Below are positions 34,920 through 44,251 of a stretch of DNA of 64,000 nt, in pieces. The notes under the pieces were generated by a model. The model saw only the letters and a program-made list of their open reading frames with translations, was not told where the DNA came from and did not search any database. The position numbers and the translations under genes are program-made. This DNA comes from Actinomycetales bacterium (GTDB lineage Bacteria; Actinomycetota; Actinomycetes; Actinomycetales; Cellulomonadaceae). Position 1 is the stretch's first letter; each line of letters starts with the position of its first letter. The stretch spans positions 97,823 to 161,822 of the forward strand of contig JAHLLI010000012.1 of assembly GCA_020444245.1 (NCBI GenBank). The letters are read 5' to 3'.

Positions 34920-36803
34920 ATGACCCGCCTGCCACTCGTGGTCCAGGAGCCCACGCCGCCGCGCACGCCACTGGTCGCTCGGGCGTCGGCATCGCTGCGC
35001 GGCTTCCTGCGCAGCGAGTCGGGCACGGCGGCGCTGGCGCTCGCCGGCGTCCTCGTCGCGGTCTGCTGGGCGAACTCGCCGTGGTCGGGCGCGTACCACG
35101 ACGTGCTCGCGACACGGGTCGCCCTGACCGTGGGCGACACCACCCTGGGCATGAGCGTGCACGGCTGGGTCAACGACGGGCTGATGACCCTGTTCTTCTT
35201 CGTGGTGGGGCTCGAGGTGCGGCGTGAGCTCGCCCTCGGTGAGCTCACCGACCGGCGCCGGATCGTGGTGCCGCTGGTCGCCGGGGTGCTCGGCGCCACC
35301 GTGCCGGCCCTGCTCTACCTCGCGGTCAACGGTCGCAGCCCCGAGGCGGTGGGGTGGGGCGCGGTGATCGGGACCGACACCGCGTTCGTGCTCGGCGCCC
35401 TCGCGATCGTCGGCCCGCGGCTGTCGACGCAGCTGCGTCTGTTCCTGCTCACCATGAGCGTGATCGACGACATCATCGCGGTCAGCGTGATCGGCATCGC
35501 CTACAGCGGTCACATCGACCTGCGGGCGCTCGCGCTGGCAGTGGTGTTCCTGGCGGCGCTCGGCGGGCTCGCACGGGCCGGGGTCTGGCAGGGCGCGCCG
35601 TACCTGGTGGTGCTCGGCGCGCTCTGGGCGGCGACCGTGGCATCCGGGCTGCACACCTCGATCGCCGGCATGCTCGCCGGGCTGCTGGTCTCCGCGGCGG
35701 CGCCCCGACGCGACGCCGTGGAGGGCGCAGCGCGTCTGGTGCGCGCGTTCCGCCAGTCCCCGATGGCGAGCGTGGGGCGGTCCGCCCAGCGCGGGATCGT
35801 GCGCGCGGTGCCGGTGAACGAGCGCCTCCAGGGGCTGCTGCAGCCGTGGGCGAGCTACCTGGTGGTGCCGGTGTTCGCGCTCGCCAACGCGGGCGTCGAG
35901 CTGCGCGGCGGCGCCCTGGCCGACGCCGTGGCCTCACCGGTGACCTGGGGGGTGGTGCTCGGGCTCGTGGTGGGCAAGCTGGTCGGGATCACCACGGGCA
36001 CCGCGCTGGCGGTGCGCCTGGGCCTGGGCCGGCTGCCGCGTGGTGTGGGCCCCGGCAGCGTGGTGGGCGGCGCGGCGCTCTCGGGCATCGGGTTCACCAT
36101 CTCGCTGCTGGTGGTGGGCCTCGCGTTCGACGACCCCCGGGTGCGCGACGACGCCGCCATCGGCGTGCTGGCCGCCGGCGTCCTGGCCACGGCCCTTGGC
36201 GCGCTCGCGTTCCGGCTCGCCGCCGTGCTGCTCGGCGAGCGCAGCGCCGACCTCCCGCGCGAGCTCGCCGCCGACGTGGACCCGGCCCGCGACCACATCC
36301 GGGGCCCGGCCGACGCACGCGTGACGCTCGTGGAGTACCTGGACTTCGAGTGCCCGTTCTGCGCCAAGGCGACCGGCGTGGCCAAGGAGCTCCGGCTGCA
36401 CTTCGGCGACGACCTGCGCCACGTCGTGCGGCACCTGCCCCTTCCTGATGTGCACCCGCACGCCGCGCTCGCAGCCGTCGCCGCCGAGGCAGCGGCCCGG
36501 CAGGGCAGGTTCTGGGAGATGCACGACCTGCTGTTCACCCGCCAGGACCGGCTGGGACGCGAGCACCTGGTGGGCTACGCCGGCGAGCTCGGGCTGGACG
36601 TCGACGCGTTCGTGGTCGATCTCGACGACCCCACCGTGGCCGACCGGGTACGCGAGGACGTGCTCAGCGCGGAGGCGGGCGGGGCGCGCGGCACCCCGAC
36701 GTTCTTCGTCGGGCGGGTGCGCCACGAGGGTCCGCACGACGCGGCATCCCTCATCGCGGCACTGGAGCGGCAGGGCGTCGCCCACGGCACCACGGCGCCC
36801 TAG
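34920..36803 (+). CDS. nhaA: NhaA Na+/H+ antiporter fused to a DsbA-like thioredoxin domain
   Basis: 627 residues. Residues ~30-440 are NhaA with about 12 helices. Conserved Asp residues are Asp153 ([10 protein letters not shown]) and the transport pair Asp183-Asp184 (SVIDDIIAV), which exchange Na+ for H+ across the cytoplasmic membrane. From about residue 455 a soluble DsbA-like domain follows, with CPFC (Cys478-Cys481) in [11 protein letters not shown] and the cis-Pro loop GTPTFFVG. Such fusions recur in actinobacteria; the role of the thiol domain is unknown. A TACGGT -10 near 34857 implies a ~50-base leader. Confidence 0.92.
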   Translation: MTRLPLVVQEPTPPRTPLVARASASLRGFLRSESGTAALALAGVLVAVCWANSPWSGAYHDVLATRVALTVGDTTLGMSVHGWVNDGLMTLFFFVVGLEVRRELALGELTDRRRIVVPLVAGVLGATVPALLYLAVNGRSPEAVGWGAVIGTDTAFVLGALAIVGPRLSTQLRLFLLTMSVIDDIIAVSVIGIAYSGHIDLRALALAVVFLAALGGLARAGVWQGAPYLVVLGALWAATVASGLHTSIAGMLAGLLVSAAAPRRDAVEGAARLVRAFRQSPMASVGRSAQRGIVRAVPVNERLQGLLQPWASYLVVPVFALANAGVELRGGALADAVASPVTWGVVLGLVVGKLVGITTGTALAVRLGLGRLPRGVGPGSVVGGAALSGIGFTISLLVVGLAFDDPRVRDDAAIGVLAAGVLATALGALAFRLAAVLLGERSADLPRELAADVDPARDHIRGPADARVTLVEYLDFECPFCAKATGVAKELRLHFGDDLRHVVRHLPLPDVHPHAALAAVAAEAAARQGRFWEMHDLLFTRQDRLGREHLVGYAGELGLDVDAFVVDLDDPTVADRVREDVLSAEAGGARGTPTFFVGRVRHEGPHDAASLIAALERQGVAHGTTAP

Positions 36804-36878
36804 GACGAGTGTCGGCGGGGGGACGTACCGTCACCATCTCGGCCGCCGACAGCGGCGGCCCCGGGCAAGGAGCGGACC

Positions 36879-37244
36879 ATGGCACACGGCGACATCACGC
36901 ACATCGAGATCCCGGTCAGCGACATGAAGGCGGCGTCCTCGTTCTACGGCGCCGTGTTCGGCTGGCAGATCGCCGAGGCACCGGGCTTCGAGGGCTACCC
37001 CATGTGGCAGGCGCCCAACAAGATCAGCGGCGGCGGGCTGGTCGCGCGCACCGAGCAGAGCACCAACCCGCGCAGCTACGTCGAGGTCGACTCGATCGAC
37101 GAGACCGTCGCGAAGGTCGTCGAGCTCGGCGGCACCGTCACGCACGAGAAGACCGCGATCGACGCCGCGAGCTGGTGGGCGGCCGTGGTCGACCCGGACG
37201 GCAACGAGATCGGCCTGTTCGAGGGCGCGCCCGCCACCGCCTGA
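36879..37244 (+). CDS. VOC-family protein
   Basis: 121 residues with paired VOC modules: ITHIEIPVSDMKAASSFYGAVFGWQI, a central PMWQAPNKISGGGLVAR, and WWAAVVDPDGNEIGLFEG. It resembles the CFP-30B-like glyoxalase-fold proteins common in actinobacteria. Substrate unknown. Good ribosome site AAGGAGCGG. A TACCGT -10 near 36826 is possible. No clear link to its neighbours. Confidence 0.87.
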   Translation: MAHGDITHIEIPVSDMKAASSFYGAVFGWQIAEAPGFEGYPMWQAPNKISGGGLVARTEQSTNPRSYVEVDSIDETVAKVVELGGTVTHEKTAIDAASWWAAVVDPDGNEIGLFEGAPATA

Positions 37245-37315
37245 CCCGATCCGGGCCGGGACCACGGCGTGGCGCACCGTGTGGCGCGCGACACTGGTCG
37301 CCGGGGGTGTGTCCC

Positions 37316-38245
37316 GTGAGCGTCGTCACCGTCGAAGGCCTGCGCAAGACGTACGGGGACCTGGTCGCGGTCCGCGACATCGACCTGGCCGTCGAGGTCG
37401 GCGAGGTGTTCGGCATCCTCGGACCCAACGGGGCGGGCAAGACCACGACCGTCGAGTGCGTCGCGGGCCTCCGGGCACCCGACGCCGGCCGGATCGAGGT
37501 GCTCGGCCTGGACCCTGCGACCGACAGCGACCGGCTCCACGAGCAGGTCGGGGTCCAGCAGCAGCAGGGCGCACTCCCACCCAAGCTGCGGGTCGGCGAG
37601 GCCCTCAAGCTGTACGCCGGGTTCTACCGGGATGCCGAGGACCCTCGCCGCCTCGCCGCGACCCTCGGGCTGACGGACAGGTGGGACGCGCCGTACCGGG
37701 TCCTGTCCGGCGGGCAGAGGCAGCGCGTGTCGATCGCCCTCGCCCTGGTGGGCAGGCCACGGCTGGCGATCCTCGACGAGCTCACGACCGGGCTCGACCC
37801 GGCCGCCCGCCGGGAGACCTGGGGTCTGATCCGCTCGATGCGTGACCAGGGCGTCACCGTCGTCCTCGTCACGCACTCGATGGAGGAGGCCGGGGAGCTG
37901 TGCGACCGGGTCGCGCTCATCGACCACGGCCGCGTGGTCGCCGCGGGCACGCCCGCCCGGCTCGCGCACGAGCACGGCGGGGGCACCCGGATGTCCTTCC
38001 GGCCCACCGGGACCATCGAGGACGCGTTGCTGACCGGCCTCCCGTCGGTGCGCCGCGTGGTGCGCGACGGGGACCGGCTCGCGGTGACCGGCGACCCGGA
38101 GGCGGTCGTGGACGTCGTCCTCGCCCTCGACCGGGTCGGCGTGCGGCCCGCGGACCTCGAGGTCGCCTCCGGGACCCTCGACGACGCCTTCCTCGCGCTC
38201 ACCGGACACCGGTTCCACGAGGCCGAGGACGGTGGGCCGCGATGA
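37316..38245 (+). CDS. ABC transporter ATP-binding protein (exporter type)
   Basis: 309 residues. Walker A GPNGAGKTT, Q-loop QQQQGALPPKLRV, signature LSGGQRQRVSIALAL, Walker B LAILDELTTGLDP (DE followed by L rather than P) and the H-loop VLVTHSMEEA. A C-terminal regulatory extension of about 90 residues follows, as in drug/daunorubicin-type exporters. GTG 37316 starts the domain. It overlaps the permease gene (ATGA) and is followed by a TetR gene, so it is probably a regulated efflux system. Confidence 0.9.
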   Translation: MSVVTVEGLRKTYGDLVAVRDIDLAVEVGEVFGILGPNGAGKTTTVECVAGLRAPDAGRIEVLGLDPATDSDRLHEQVGVQQQQGALPPKLRVGEALKLYAGFYRDAEDPRRLAATLGLTDRWDAPYRVLSGGQRQRVSIALALVGRPRLAILDELTTGLDPAARRETWGLIRSMRDQGVTVVLVTHSMEEAGELCDRVALIDHGRVVAAGTPARLAHEHGGGTRMSFRPTGTIEDALLTGLPSVRRVVRDGDRLAVTGDPEAVVDVVLALDRVGVRPADLEVASGTLDDAFLALTGHRFHEAEDGGPR

Positions 38246-39009
38246 GCGCCACCGGCACCGTCGCGCGCCACCGCGGGGCGTTCCGGCGCCTGCTCGCGGT
38301 CGAGGCCAGGCTGGCGTGGCGCGAGCCCGTGGCGCTGGTGTGGGGGGTCGGGCTCCCGGTGGTGCTCGTGCTGATCTTCGGCAACATCTCGGCGTTCCGC
38401 GAGGTCCTCCCGGGCAGCGGGGGTCTCACCGTCCTGGACGCCTACCTCCCGGTGCTCGTGATGGTCGTGCTCGCCATGCTCGGCCTGGTGGGGCTGCCGG
38501 TGCCGCTGGCGACCTATCGCGAGCTGGGCGTCCTGCGGCGCATGTCGACGACACCCGTGCACCCGTCCTGGGTGCTCGGCGCGCAGCTCGTGGTCAACCT
38601 CGCGATGGCGGCGGTCGCCGTGACCCTCGTGCTCGGTATGGGCATGGCACTCGGCGCACAGCTGCCCAGCCAGGCGCTCGGGTTCGCGCTGGCGCTGGTC
38701 CTGGCCACGGCGACGCTCTTCACGCTGGGGCTGTGCGTCGCCGCCATGGCACGCACGGCGCGGGCCGCCGCTGCGGTGGGCAACGCGCTGTTCTTCCCGC
38801 TGGCCTTCTTCGGGGGGCTCTGGCTGCCGCAACCGGTGATGCCCGAGGTGCTCCAGCGGATCAGCGGCTACACCCCCACGGGTGCCGCGGTGCAGGCGAT
38901 GACGAGCACCGTCCAGGGTTCGTTCCCGTCGCTCGCGTCACTGCTGGTGATGGGCGGGTACGCGGTGGTGTTCGCCGTGGTCGCGGTCCGCACGTTCCGG
39001 TGGGAGTAG
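38242..39009 (+). CDS. ABC-2 type transporter permease
   Basis: 255 residues with six predicted membrane helices (ALVWGVGLPVVLVLIFG, VLVMVVLAMLGLVGLPV, VVNLAMAAVAVTLVLGMG, FALALVLATATLFTLGLCV, NALFFPLAFFGGLWLP, LVMGGYAVVFAVVAV) and the ABC-2 motif ELGVLRRMSTTPVHP. It pairs with the ATPase directly upstream, with coupled translation, to export an unknown compound. Its stop codon abuts a tandem repeat array. Confidence 0.9.
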   Translation: MSATGTVARHRGAFRRLLAVEARLAWREPVALVWGVGLPVVLVLIFGNISAFREVLPGSGGLTVLDAYLPVLVMVVLAMLGLVGLPVPLATYRELGVLRRMSTTPVHPSWVLGAQLVVNLAMAAVAVTLVLGMGMALGAQLPSQALGFALALVLATATLFTLGLCVAAMARTARAAAAVGNALFFPLAFFGGLWLPQPVMPEVLQRISGYTPTGAAVQAMTSTVQGSFPSLASLLVMGGYAVVFAVVAVRTFRWE

Positions 39010-39109
39010 CGGCCGGGTCCGCCGTCGGGAGTGGCAGTCCGGCTCGCCGTCGGGGGTGGCAGGCCGGTCCGCCGTCGGGAGTAGCGGCCCGGCTCTCCGT
39101 CGGGGGTGG
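39010..39109. repeat. Four 25-bp imperfect tandem repeats
   Basis: Four adjacent copies begin at 39010, 39035, 39060 and 39085, followed by a partial fifth. Common core: C-x-GG/GT-CCGG-(C/T)-C-GCCGTCGGG-(A/G)-GT-(G/A)-G. They start right after the permease stop and end about 20 bases before the operator of the TetR gene. No coding role; possible slippage product, or a transcription-attenuating spacer. Confidence 0.75.
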
Positions 39110-39128
39110 CAGCCCGGCTCGACCCGTG

Positions 39129-39165
39129 GTGAACAATCGTTTACTATGGTGAACATGCATTCACC
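39129..39165. promoter_or_regulatory. Two inverted repeats over the TetR promoter and start
   Basis: GTGAACAATCGTTTAC (39129-39144) and GGTGAACATGCATTCACC (39148-39165) share the half-site GTGAAC/GT(T/A)(T/C)AC. Between them lies a -10-like TACTAT (39142-39147), and the second repeat covers the expected transcription start and the ATG at 39155. This is a textbook layout for a self-repressing TetR gene. Operator identity is inferred from symmetry and place. Confidence 0.65.
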
Positions 39166-39814
39166 CCACGGAGCCGGGCCGGCCGACGACCGGACCGCGC
39201 GGGCACGGATCCGTGACGAGGCCCTGCGGCTCTTCGCCGAGCGAGGCGCGGACGGCGTCCCGCTGCGCGACGTGGCCAGCGCCGCGGGCGTCTCCGCCGC
39301 ACTCGTCGTCAAGCACTACGGCTCCAAGGACGGCCTGCGCGACGCCGTGGACGAGCACGTCGCGGCCGTCTTCGAGGCGATGCTGGCCGAGGTCGCCCTG
39401 TCCCCACGGCCCGAACCGGCCGAGCTCCGCTCGCTCGCCGAGACGGTCGCCGGCCACCTCCCCCCTGGCTCGGCGGTGACGGACTACCTCGGGCGGATGC
39501 TCGTCGACGGCGGGCCGTCCGGCACCGCCCTGTTCCGCAGGCTGTACGACGTCGCGGTCGCGACGCTCGACGCGATGGTCACGGCAGGCCTGGCAGAACC
39601 CGGCGCGGACCCGCGCGTGCGGGCCGCCGTCCTGCTCACCAACGACCTCGGCGCCCTGATCCTGCGCCGCCACGTCGCAGACGTGCTCGGCCTGGACCCG
39701 TTGTCCCCCGAGGGCACCGCCCGCTGGGGCGCGGAGATCCTGACGATCTACGCGACCGGTCTCGGCGGGCGAGCGCCCGAGCCACGTCCCGACGAACCGA
39801 AGGGTCGACCATGA
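39155..39814 (+). CDS. TetR-family regulator, probably of the ABC exporter
   Basis: 219 residues. The HTH spans about residues 15-55 (ARIRDEALRLFAERGADGVPLRDVASAAGVSAALVVKHYGSKDGL), followed by a helical ligand domain. ATG 39155 was chosen because TACTAT ends 7 bases before it, the spacing seen at other leaderless genes here; an ATG at 39146 is the alternative (222 residues). It lies downstream of the ABC genes and overlaps the DUF385 gene (ATGA at 39811-39814), which may be part of its regulon. Confidence 0.9.
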   Translation: MHSPHGAGPADDRTARARIRDEALRLFAERGADGVPLRDVASAAGVSAALVVKHYGSKDGLRDAVDEHVAAVFEAMLAEVALSPRPEPAELRSLAETVAGHLPPGSAVTDYLGRMLVDGGPSGTALFRRLYDVAVATLDAMVTAGLAEPGADPRVRAAVLLTNDLGALILRRHVADVLGLDPLSPEGTARWGAEILTIYATGLGGRAPEPRPDEPKGRP

Positions 39815-40296
39815 CCACACCCGTCTCCCCACGCATCGCGAGGCTCGGCGGCCGCGTCCTGCGAACCCGCTGGCTGGTGCGCGCACCGATCGGGCTCTAC
39901 CGCGCCCGGCTCGGCGCCCTCATGGGCTCGCGCATGCTCATGCTCGAGCACACCGGACGGACCAGCGGCGCCACCCGGTACGTGGTCCTCGAGGTGTTCG
40001 GCCACCCGGACGCCTCGACCTACCTGATCGTGTCCGGCTTCGGCGAGCGGGCGCAGTGGTTCCGTAACCTCGAGGCCGACCCGCACGCGCGGGTGTGGGT
40101 GGGCAGCCGACGTCCCGTCCCGGCGCTCGCCGAACGTCTCGACGACGCCGCGGCGGACGCGGCGCTCGACGACTACACGCGTCGGTACGCCAAGGGGTGG
40201 GCCAAGCTGCGGCCCGTCGTCGAGAACACCCTGGGCCGGCCGCTCGAGCGCGGCAGGGACATCCCGATCGTCGCGCTGCACCTGCAGCCCAGGTAG
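39811..40296 (+). CDS. Deazaflavin-dependent nitroreductase-family protein (DUF385)
   Basis: 161 residues. Family traits: LMLEHTGRTSGATRYVVLEVFGH (TxGRxSG motif), YLIVSGFGERAQWFRNLEADPHARVWVG, and a C-terminal IPIVALHLQPR. This split-barrel family includes F420-dependent reductases such as Ddn and quinone reductases. Cofactor F420 is plausible but not proven. Translation is coupled to the TetR gene upstream. Confidence 0.88.
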   Translation: MTTPVSPRIARLGGRVLRTRWLVRAPIGLYRARLGALMGSRMLMLEHTGRTSGATRYVVLEVFGHPDASTYLIVSGFGERAQWFRNLEADPHARVWVGSRRPVPALAERLDDAAADAALDDYTRRYAKGWAKLRPVVENTLGRPLERGRDIPIVALHLQPR

Positions 40297-40344
40297 GCCC
40301 GAGGCGAGCCCGCGACCCACGGCGCAGGACGCGCCCGCGCCCCG

Positions 40345-40653
40345 TCAGGACTCGGCCAGTCGCTCCTTGACCAGCGCGACCGCGCGCCCCACGTTCAGCG
40401 TCCATCCGACGCCGAACAGCTGCGGCCCGAACAGGTGCTCGCCCTCGGGGTTCCACCAGCGTTCCTTGGCGCGCTCGAGCGTCGGCACGCGGAACTCGTA
40501 GGGCACGAACCCGGCGATCGTGCCGTGCCAGGTTCGCTCCTCGGGCGGCATCCGCAGCTCCTTGACCACCGCGGCGATCGCCAGGCCCATCGCCACGAGC
40601 TGGAGCAGACCGGGCCGCTTGGCACCGCCGCCCTTCGCGTTCTTCGAACCCAT
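40345..40653 (-). CDS. DUF5808 domain protein
   Basis: 102 residues. A short basic N-terminus and a hydrophobic segment (LLQLVAMGLAIAAVVKEL) lead to ERTWHGTIAGFVPYEFR, then WWNPEGEHLFGPQLFGVGWTLNVGRA. The last part is the characteristic aromatic/Gly-rich DUF5808 block found in actinobacterial small proteins. It may be membrane-associated. Function unknown. GGAGGTCGAG fixes ATG 40653. Confidence 0.78.
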   Translation of the reverse strand: MGSKNAKGGGAKRPGLLQLVAMGLAIAAVVKELRMPPEERTWHGTIAGFVPYEFRVPTLERAKERWWNPEGEHLFGPQLFGVGWTLNVGRAVALVKERLAES

Positions 40654-40793
40654 CTCGACCTCCCTCGTCGACACCACCATCCTGGCCCCGCCCGGCCGCG
40701 CGCACGAGGGGTTTGGCGCGCCGCGGCCCAGGGCTGCGGGCTCCCGGTAGCGTTCGGGCAGCACGGCCGACCGGACGGGAGGTGGGGCGCTCG

Positions 40794-43286
40794 ATGACCG
40801 ACGTGCTCTCCACCGTGCGCGCCGGCGGCGAGCCCGAGCCGGACTGGTCCTGGCTGCCCGAGGACACCCCGCCGCCGACGCCGGCCGCGCTCGCCGACGC
40901 ACGCCGCCAGGCCACCGGGCTGCTGACCGACCGCGGCGTCACCTACGGCACGCTAGACGGCGGCCCATGGCGGCTGGACCCGGTGCCGATGGTGGTCGAC
41001 GAGGCGTCCTGGTCGGGGCTCGAGGCCGCCGTCGCCCAGCGCTCGGCGGTGCTCGACGCGGTGCTGGCCGACCTGTACGGCCCCCGCACCCTGCTGGCCG
41101 ACCGCCTCATCCCGCCGGAGCTCGTGCTGGCCGACCCGGGATTCCTGCGCGCCGTCGACGGCCTGGCCGGGCCGGGGCCGCGCCGGCTGGTGCTGCACGC
41201 CGTCGACCTGGCGCGTGACCCGTCCGGGGCGTGGCTGGCGCTGTCCGACCGGGCCCAGGCGCCGTCCGGCGCGGCCTACGCGATGGTCGACCGACGGGTG
41301 GTCGCCCAGTCGATGGCCCGGGTCTACCGCCGCACCCCGATCCGGCGGATCGGGCCGTTCTTCCACGCGCTGCGACGCGCGCTCGACGCGGCCGCACCGA
41401 TGGCGCCGGGCAGCTCGGAGAGCCCGCAGACCGTGCTGCTCACCCCCGGGCCGCACTCCGAGACCGCCTTCGACCAGGCGTACCTGGCCACCATGCTCGG
41501 CGTGCCGCTGGTCGAGGGCAGCGACCTGGTGGTGCGCGACGGGCGGGTGTGGCTGGAGGGCATGGCCGGCCCCGAGCCGGTCGACGTGATCCTGCGCCGG
41601 GTGGACGCGCAGTGGTGCGACCCGCTGGACCTGCGTGCCGACTCCCGGCTGGGCGTGCCGGGGCTGGTGCGCGCCCTGCGGGCCGGGACCGTCGCGGTGG
41701 TCAACCCGCTGGGCAGCGGCGTGCTGGAGCACCCGGGCCTGGCGGCGTACCTGCCCAGGGTGGCCCGCACGGTGCTCGGCGAGGACCTCGCGCTGCCCTC
41801 GCCCGGCACGTGGTGGTGCGGCGAGCCTGCGTCACGGGCGCACGCGCTCGCCCACCTGGACCGTCTGGTGCTGACGAGCAGCGACCGCACCCACCCGGTG
41901 CTGGGCTGGACCCTGGACACCGCCGCGCGCGAGGAGCTGGCCCACCGGATCGCCGCGGAGCCGCTGCGCTGGACCGCCCAGGAGCCGGTGCCCGGCGCGA
42001 CCACCACCGCCGACCCGACGGGACGGCCCGGCAGGCAGCCCGAAGGCAGGTCCAGCGTGCTGCGCACCTTCGCGGTGGCCGACGACGACGGCTACCAGGT
42101 CCTGGCCGGCGGCCTCGCGCTGGTCGCCCCGCCCGGCGCCGAGGTCGTCTCCAGCTCGCGTGGCGCCGTGGCGCGCGACGTGTGGGTGATCTCGGCGGAC
42201 GTCGAGGCCACGGCCGACCCGTGGGCGACCTCCCCCGAGGAGCTGCTGCCCCGCCGCACGGTCTCGCTGCCGCCCCGCACCGCCGAGAACCTGTTCTGGC
42301 TCACCCGGTACGCCGAGCGCGCCGGGGACACCGTGCGTCTGCTGCGCGCAGTCGTGGACCGCTGGTACGACTACGCGCGCCGACCCGGGACCCCCGGCGG
42401 GCGGGCGTTGGCGGTGCTGCTCGACGCGGTCGGCGCGCACCACCCGGGCGGCTGGCCGCAGGCCTCCCCCGGCGGGTCGCCGCTCACCGGCGACCGCGAG
42501 CGCCGCCTGCTGCGCGCGCTGCTGCTCGACCGCGACGAGCCGGGCACGGTCGCGTGGTCGGTGCGCCACCTCGCCGACTCGGCCGCCGCCGTGCGCGACC
42601 AGATGTCCAACGACTTCTGGCTGCCGCTGGCCAGCATGGAACGCGCCCTGGAGGTCGAGGCGGCCGCCGAGCGGGCACCGGGCTCGACCACCGGGCTGCT
42701 GCCGGTCCTCGACCGGCTCCTCGAGGCCCTGCTCGCGGTGGCCGGGGTGGCCGGCGAGGGCATGCTGCGCGACCCCGGCTGGTACCTGATGGACGCCGGG
42801 CGCCGGCTCGAGCGCTCGATGTACCTGGTCGAGAGCCTGGACGCGACGGTCACCACCGTCCGCCCGGACGACGTCGAGAGCTACGTGCTGGAGTCCCTGC
42901 TCATCGCCCACGAGTCGTCGATCACCTACCGTCGGCAGCACTCGCGCAGGCCGGACCTGGCGGGCGTGCTCGACCTGCTCGTCGGCGACGCCCGCAACCC
43001 GCGGTCCCTGGTGTTCCAGCTCGACCGGCTGCGCGACGACCTCGCCCACGTCCCGGCCGCGTCGACCGACGCCCGCGACCGGCTCATCCAGGACCTGCTG
43101 GACCTGGCCGGTGAGCTCGACCCGCGCCCGGCCGCGGCAGCGGTCGGCGACCGGCGCGAGCACCTCGCCGAGATCCTCGAGTCCCTGCGGTGGCGGCTGG
43201 CGGGGCTGGCCGACGAGGTCGCCGCGGCGCACTTCGCCCACCGTCCGGCCGGCCGGGCGATGGGCGACCAGTGGGGGCTGCGATGA
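40794..43286 (+). CDS. Circularly permuted ATP-grasp fused to an alpha-E domain
   Basis: 830 residues. Residues ~1-480 are a circularly permuted ATP-grasp domain (DUF404/DUF407): YGPRTLLADRLIPPELVLADPGFLRA, VYRRTPIRRIGPFF, VLLTPGPHSETAFDQAYLA, RRVDAQWCDPLDLR, AVVNPLGSGVLEHPG. Residues ~500-825 are the helical alpha-E (DUF403) domain (RTAENLFWLTRYAERAGDTVRLLR, MLRDPGWYLMDAGRRLERSMYL). The pair usually occurs with a transglutaminase-like protease, as it does here, and is proposed to form a peptide-ligation/cleavage system. The exact peptide substrate is unknown. GGGAGGTGG before ATG 40794. Confidence 0.9.
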   Translation: MTDVLSTVRAGGEPEPDWSWLPEDTPPPTPAALADARRQATGLLTDRGVTYGTLDGGPWRLDPVPMVVDEASWSGLEAAVAQRSAVLDAVLADLYGPRTLLADRLIPPELVLADPGFLRAVDGLAGPGPRRLVLHAVDLARDPSGAWLALSDRAQAPSGAAYAMVDRRVVAQSMARVYRRTPIRRIGPFFHALRRALDAAAPMAPGSSESPQTVLLTPGPHSETAFDQAYLATMLGVPLVEGSDLVVRDGRVWLEGMAGPEPVDVILRRVDAQWCDPLDLRADSRLGVPGLVRALRAGTVAVVNPLGSGVLEHPGLAAYLPRVARTVLGEDLALPSPGTWWCGEPASRAHALAHLDRLVLTSSDRTHPVLGWTLDTAAREELAHRIAAEPLRWTAQEPVPGATTTADPTGRPGRQPEGRSSVLRTFAVADDDGYQVLAGGLALVAPPGAEVVSSSRGAVARDVWVISADVEATADPWATSPEELLPRRTVSLPPRTAENLFWLTRYAERAGDTVRLLRAVVDRWYDYARRPGTPGGRALAVLLDAVGAHHPGGWPQASPGGSPLTGDRERRLLRALLLDRDEPGTVAWSVRHLADSAAAVRDQMSNDFWLPLASMERALEVEAAAERAPGSTTGLLPVLDRLLEALLAVAGVAGEGMLRDPGWYLMDAGRRLERSMYLVESLDATVTTVRPDDVESYVLESLLIAHESSITYRRQHSRRPDLAGVLDLLVGDARNPRSLVFQLDRLRDDLAHVPAASTDARDRLIQDLLDLAGELDPRPAAAAVGDRREHLAEILESLRWRLAGLADEVAAAHFAHRPAGRAMGDQWGLR

Positions 43287-44251
43287 CCGCGCGGACCTAC
43301 GAGCTCGTGCACCGCACGGCCTACACCTACGACGAGCCGGTGACCTCGTCCTACGGCCGGGCGGTGCTGCTGCCGCGCGAGCTGCCCGAGCAGCACGTCC
43401 ACCGCCGCGTGCTCGAGGTCGAGCCGGAGCCGGCGGACACCGCCGAGCACGTGGACTACTTCGGCAACACGTCGTCGTACTTCGCGGTGACCGCGCCGCA
43501 CTCCGAGCTCGTGGTCACCGCGCGCTCGCTGGTCACGGTGGACCGGCCCGCGGACCGGCCGGTCGCAGACCTGCCCCGGGCGACCTGGGAGGACGTCGCG
43601 CGGGCGGTGCGGCCTGGCGGCACGGCCGAGACCGCCGACGGCGCCGGCGGCGCGAGCGACGCGCTGGTCGTGCTGCGCGAGGCGCTGCTCCCCTCGCACC
43701 ACGCGGCCTTCACCGACCCCGTCCGCGCCTGGTCGGCGCCGTCGTTCGCACCCGGCCGTCCGCTGGTCGAGGTGCTGGCCGACCTCACCCGCCGGGTGCA
43801 CGAGGAGATGAGGTACCTGCCCGGCTCGACCACGGTCACCAGCACGCACGACGAGGTGCTCGCGCAGCGTGCGGGGGTCTGCCAGGACTTCGCGCACCTG
43901 ACGATCGCGGCGCTGCGCCTGCACGGCGTGCCCGCCCGGTACGTCAGCGGGTACCTGGAGACCCAGCCACCGCCGGGGCAGGAGAAGCTGCTGGGCGCCG
44001 ACGCGTCGCACGCCTGGGTCGCCGCGTGGCTGCCGGGCGCCGGGTGGGTCGAGGTGGACCCGACCAACGACACCGTCGTCGACTCGCGCTACGTCGTGCT
44101 GGGCTGGGGCCGGGACTACGCCGACGTGCCTCCGCTGCGCGGCGTGATCTTCACCGAGGCCGCCGAGTCCCGGCTGAGCGTGTCGGTCGACCTCACGCCG
44201 GTGGAGCTCACCGACGCCGGCGGCCGAACCAGCCCCGACGCCCCTCGGTGA
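43283..44251 (+). CDS. Transglutaminase-like cysteine protease
   Basis: 322 residues. An N-terminal beta domain (YELVHRTAYTYDEPVTSSYGRAVLLPRE) is followed by the transglutaminase core with Cys in RAGVCQDFAHLTIAALR, His in ADASHAWVAAWLP and Asp in WVEVDPTNDTVV, so the triad is complete. It overlaps the ATP-grasp gene (ATGA at 43283-43286), confirming the operon. Probably cleaves isopeptide or peptide bonds made by its partner. Its end overlaps the convergent DivIVA gene by 44 bases. Confidence 0.9.
   Translation: MTARTYELVHRTAYTYDEPVTSSYGRAVLLPRELPEQHVHRRVLEVEPEPADTAEHVDYFGNTSSYFAVTAPHSELVVTARSLVTVDRPADRPVADLPRATWEDVARAVRPGGTAETADGAGGASDALVVLREALLPSHHAAFTDPVRAWSAPSFAPGRPLVEVLADLTRRVHEEMRYLPGSTTVTSTHDEVLAQRAGVCQDFAHLTIAALRLHGVPARYVSGYLETQPPPGQEKLLGADASHAWVAAWLPGAGWVEVDPTNDTVVDSRYVVLGWGRDYADVPPLRGVIFTEAAESRLSVSVDLTPVELTDAGGRTSPDAPR

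Noticed and set aside
37316..39009. Possible daunorubicin-resistance transporter together with the UvrA paralogue
   Set aside because: The genes are 17 kb apart with separate promoters and no biosynthetic genes; nothing links them.
39010..39124. Short direct repeats considered as a CRISPR array
   Set aside because: Units are adjacent with no spacers, imperfect, and no cas genes are present.
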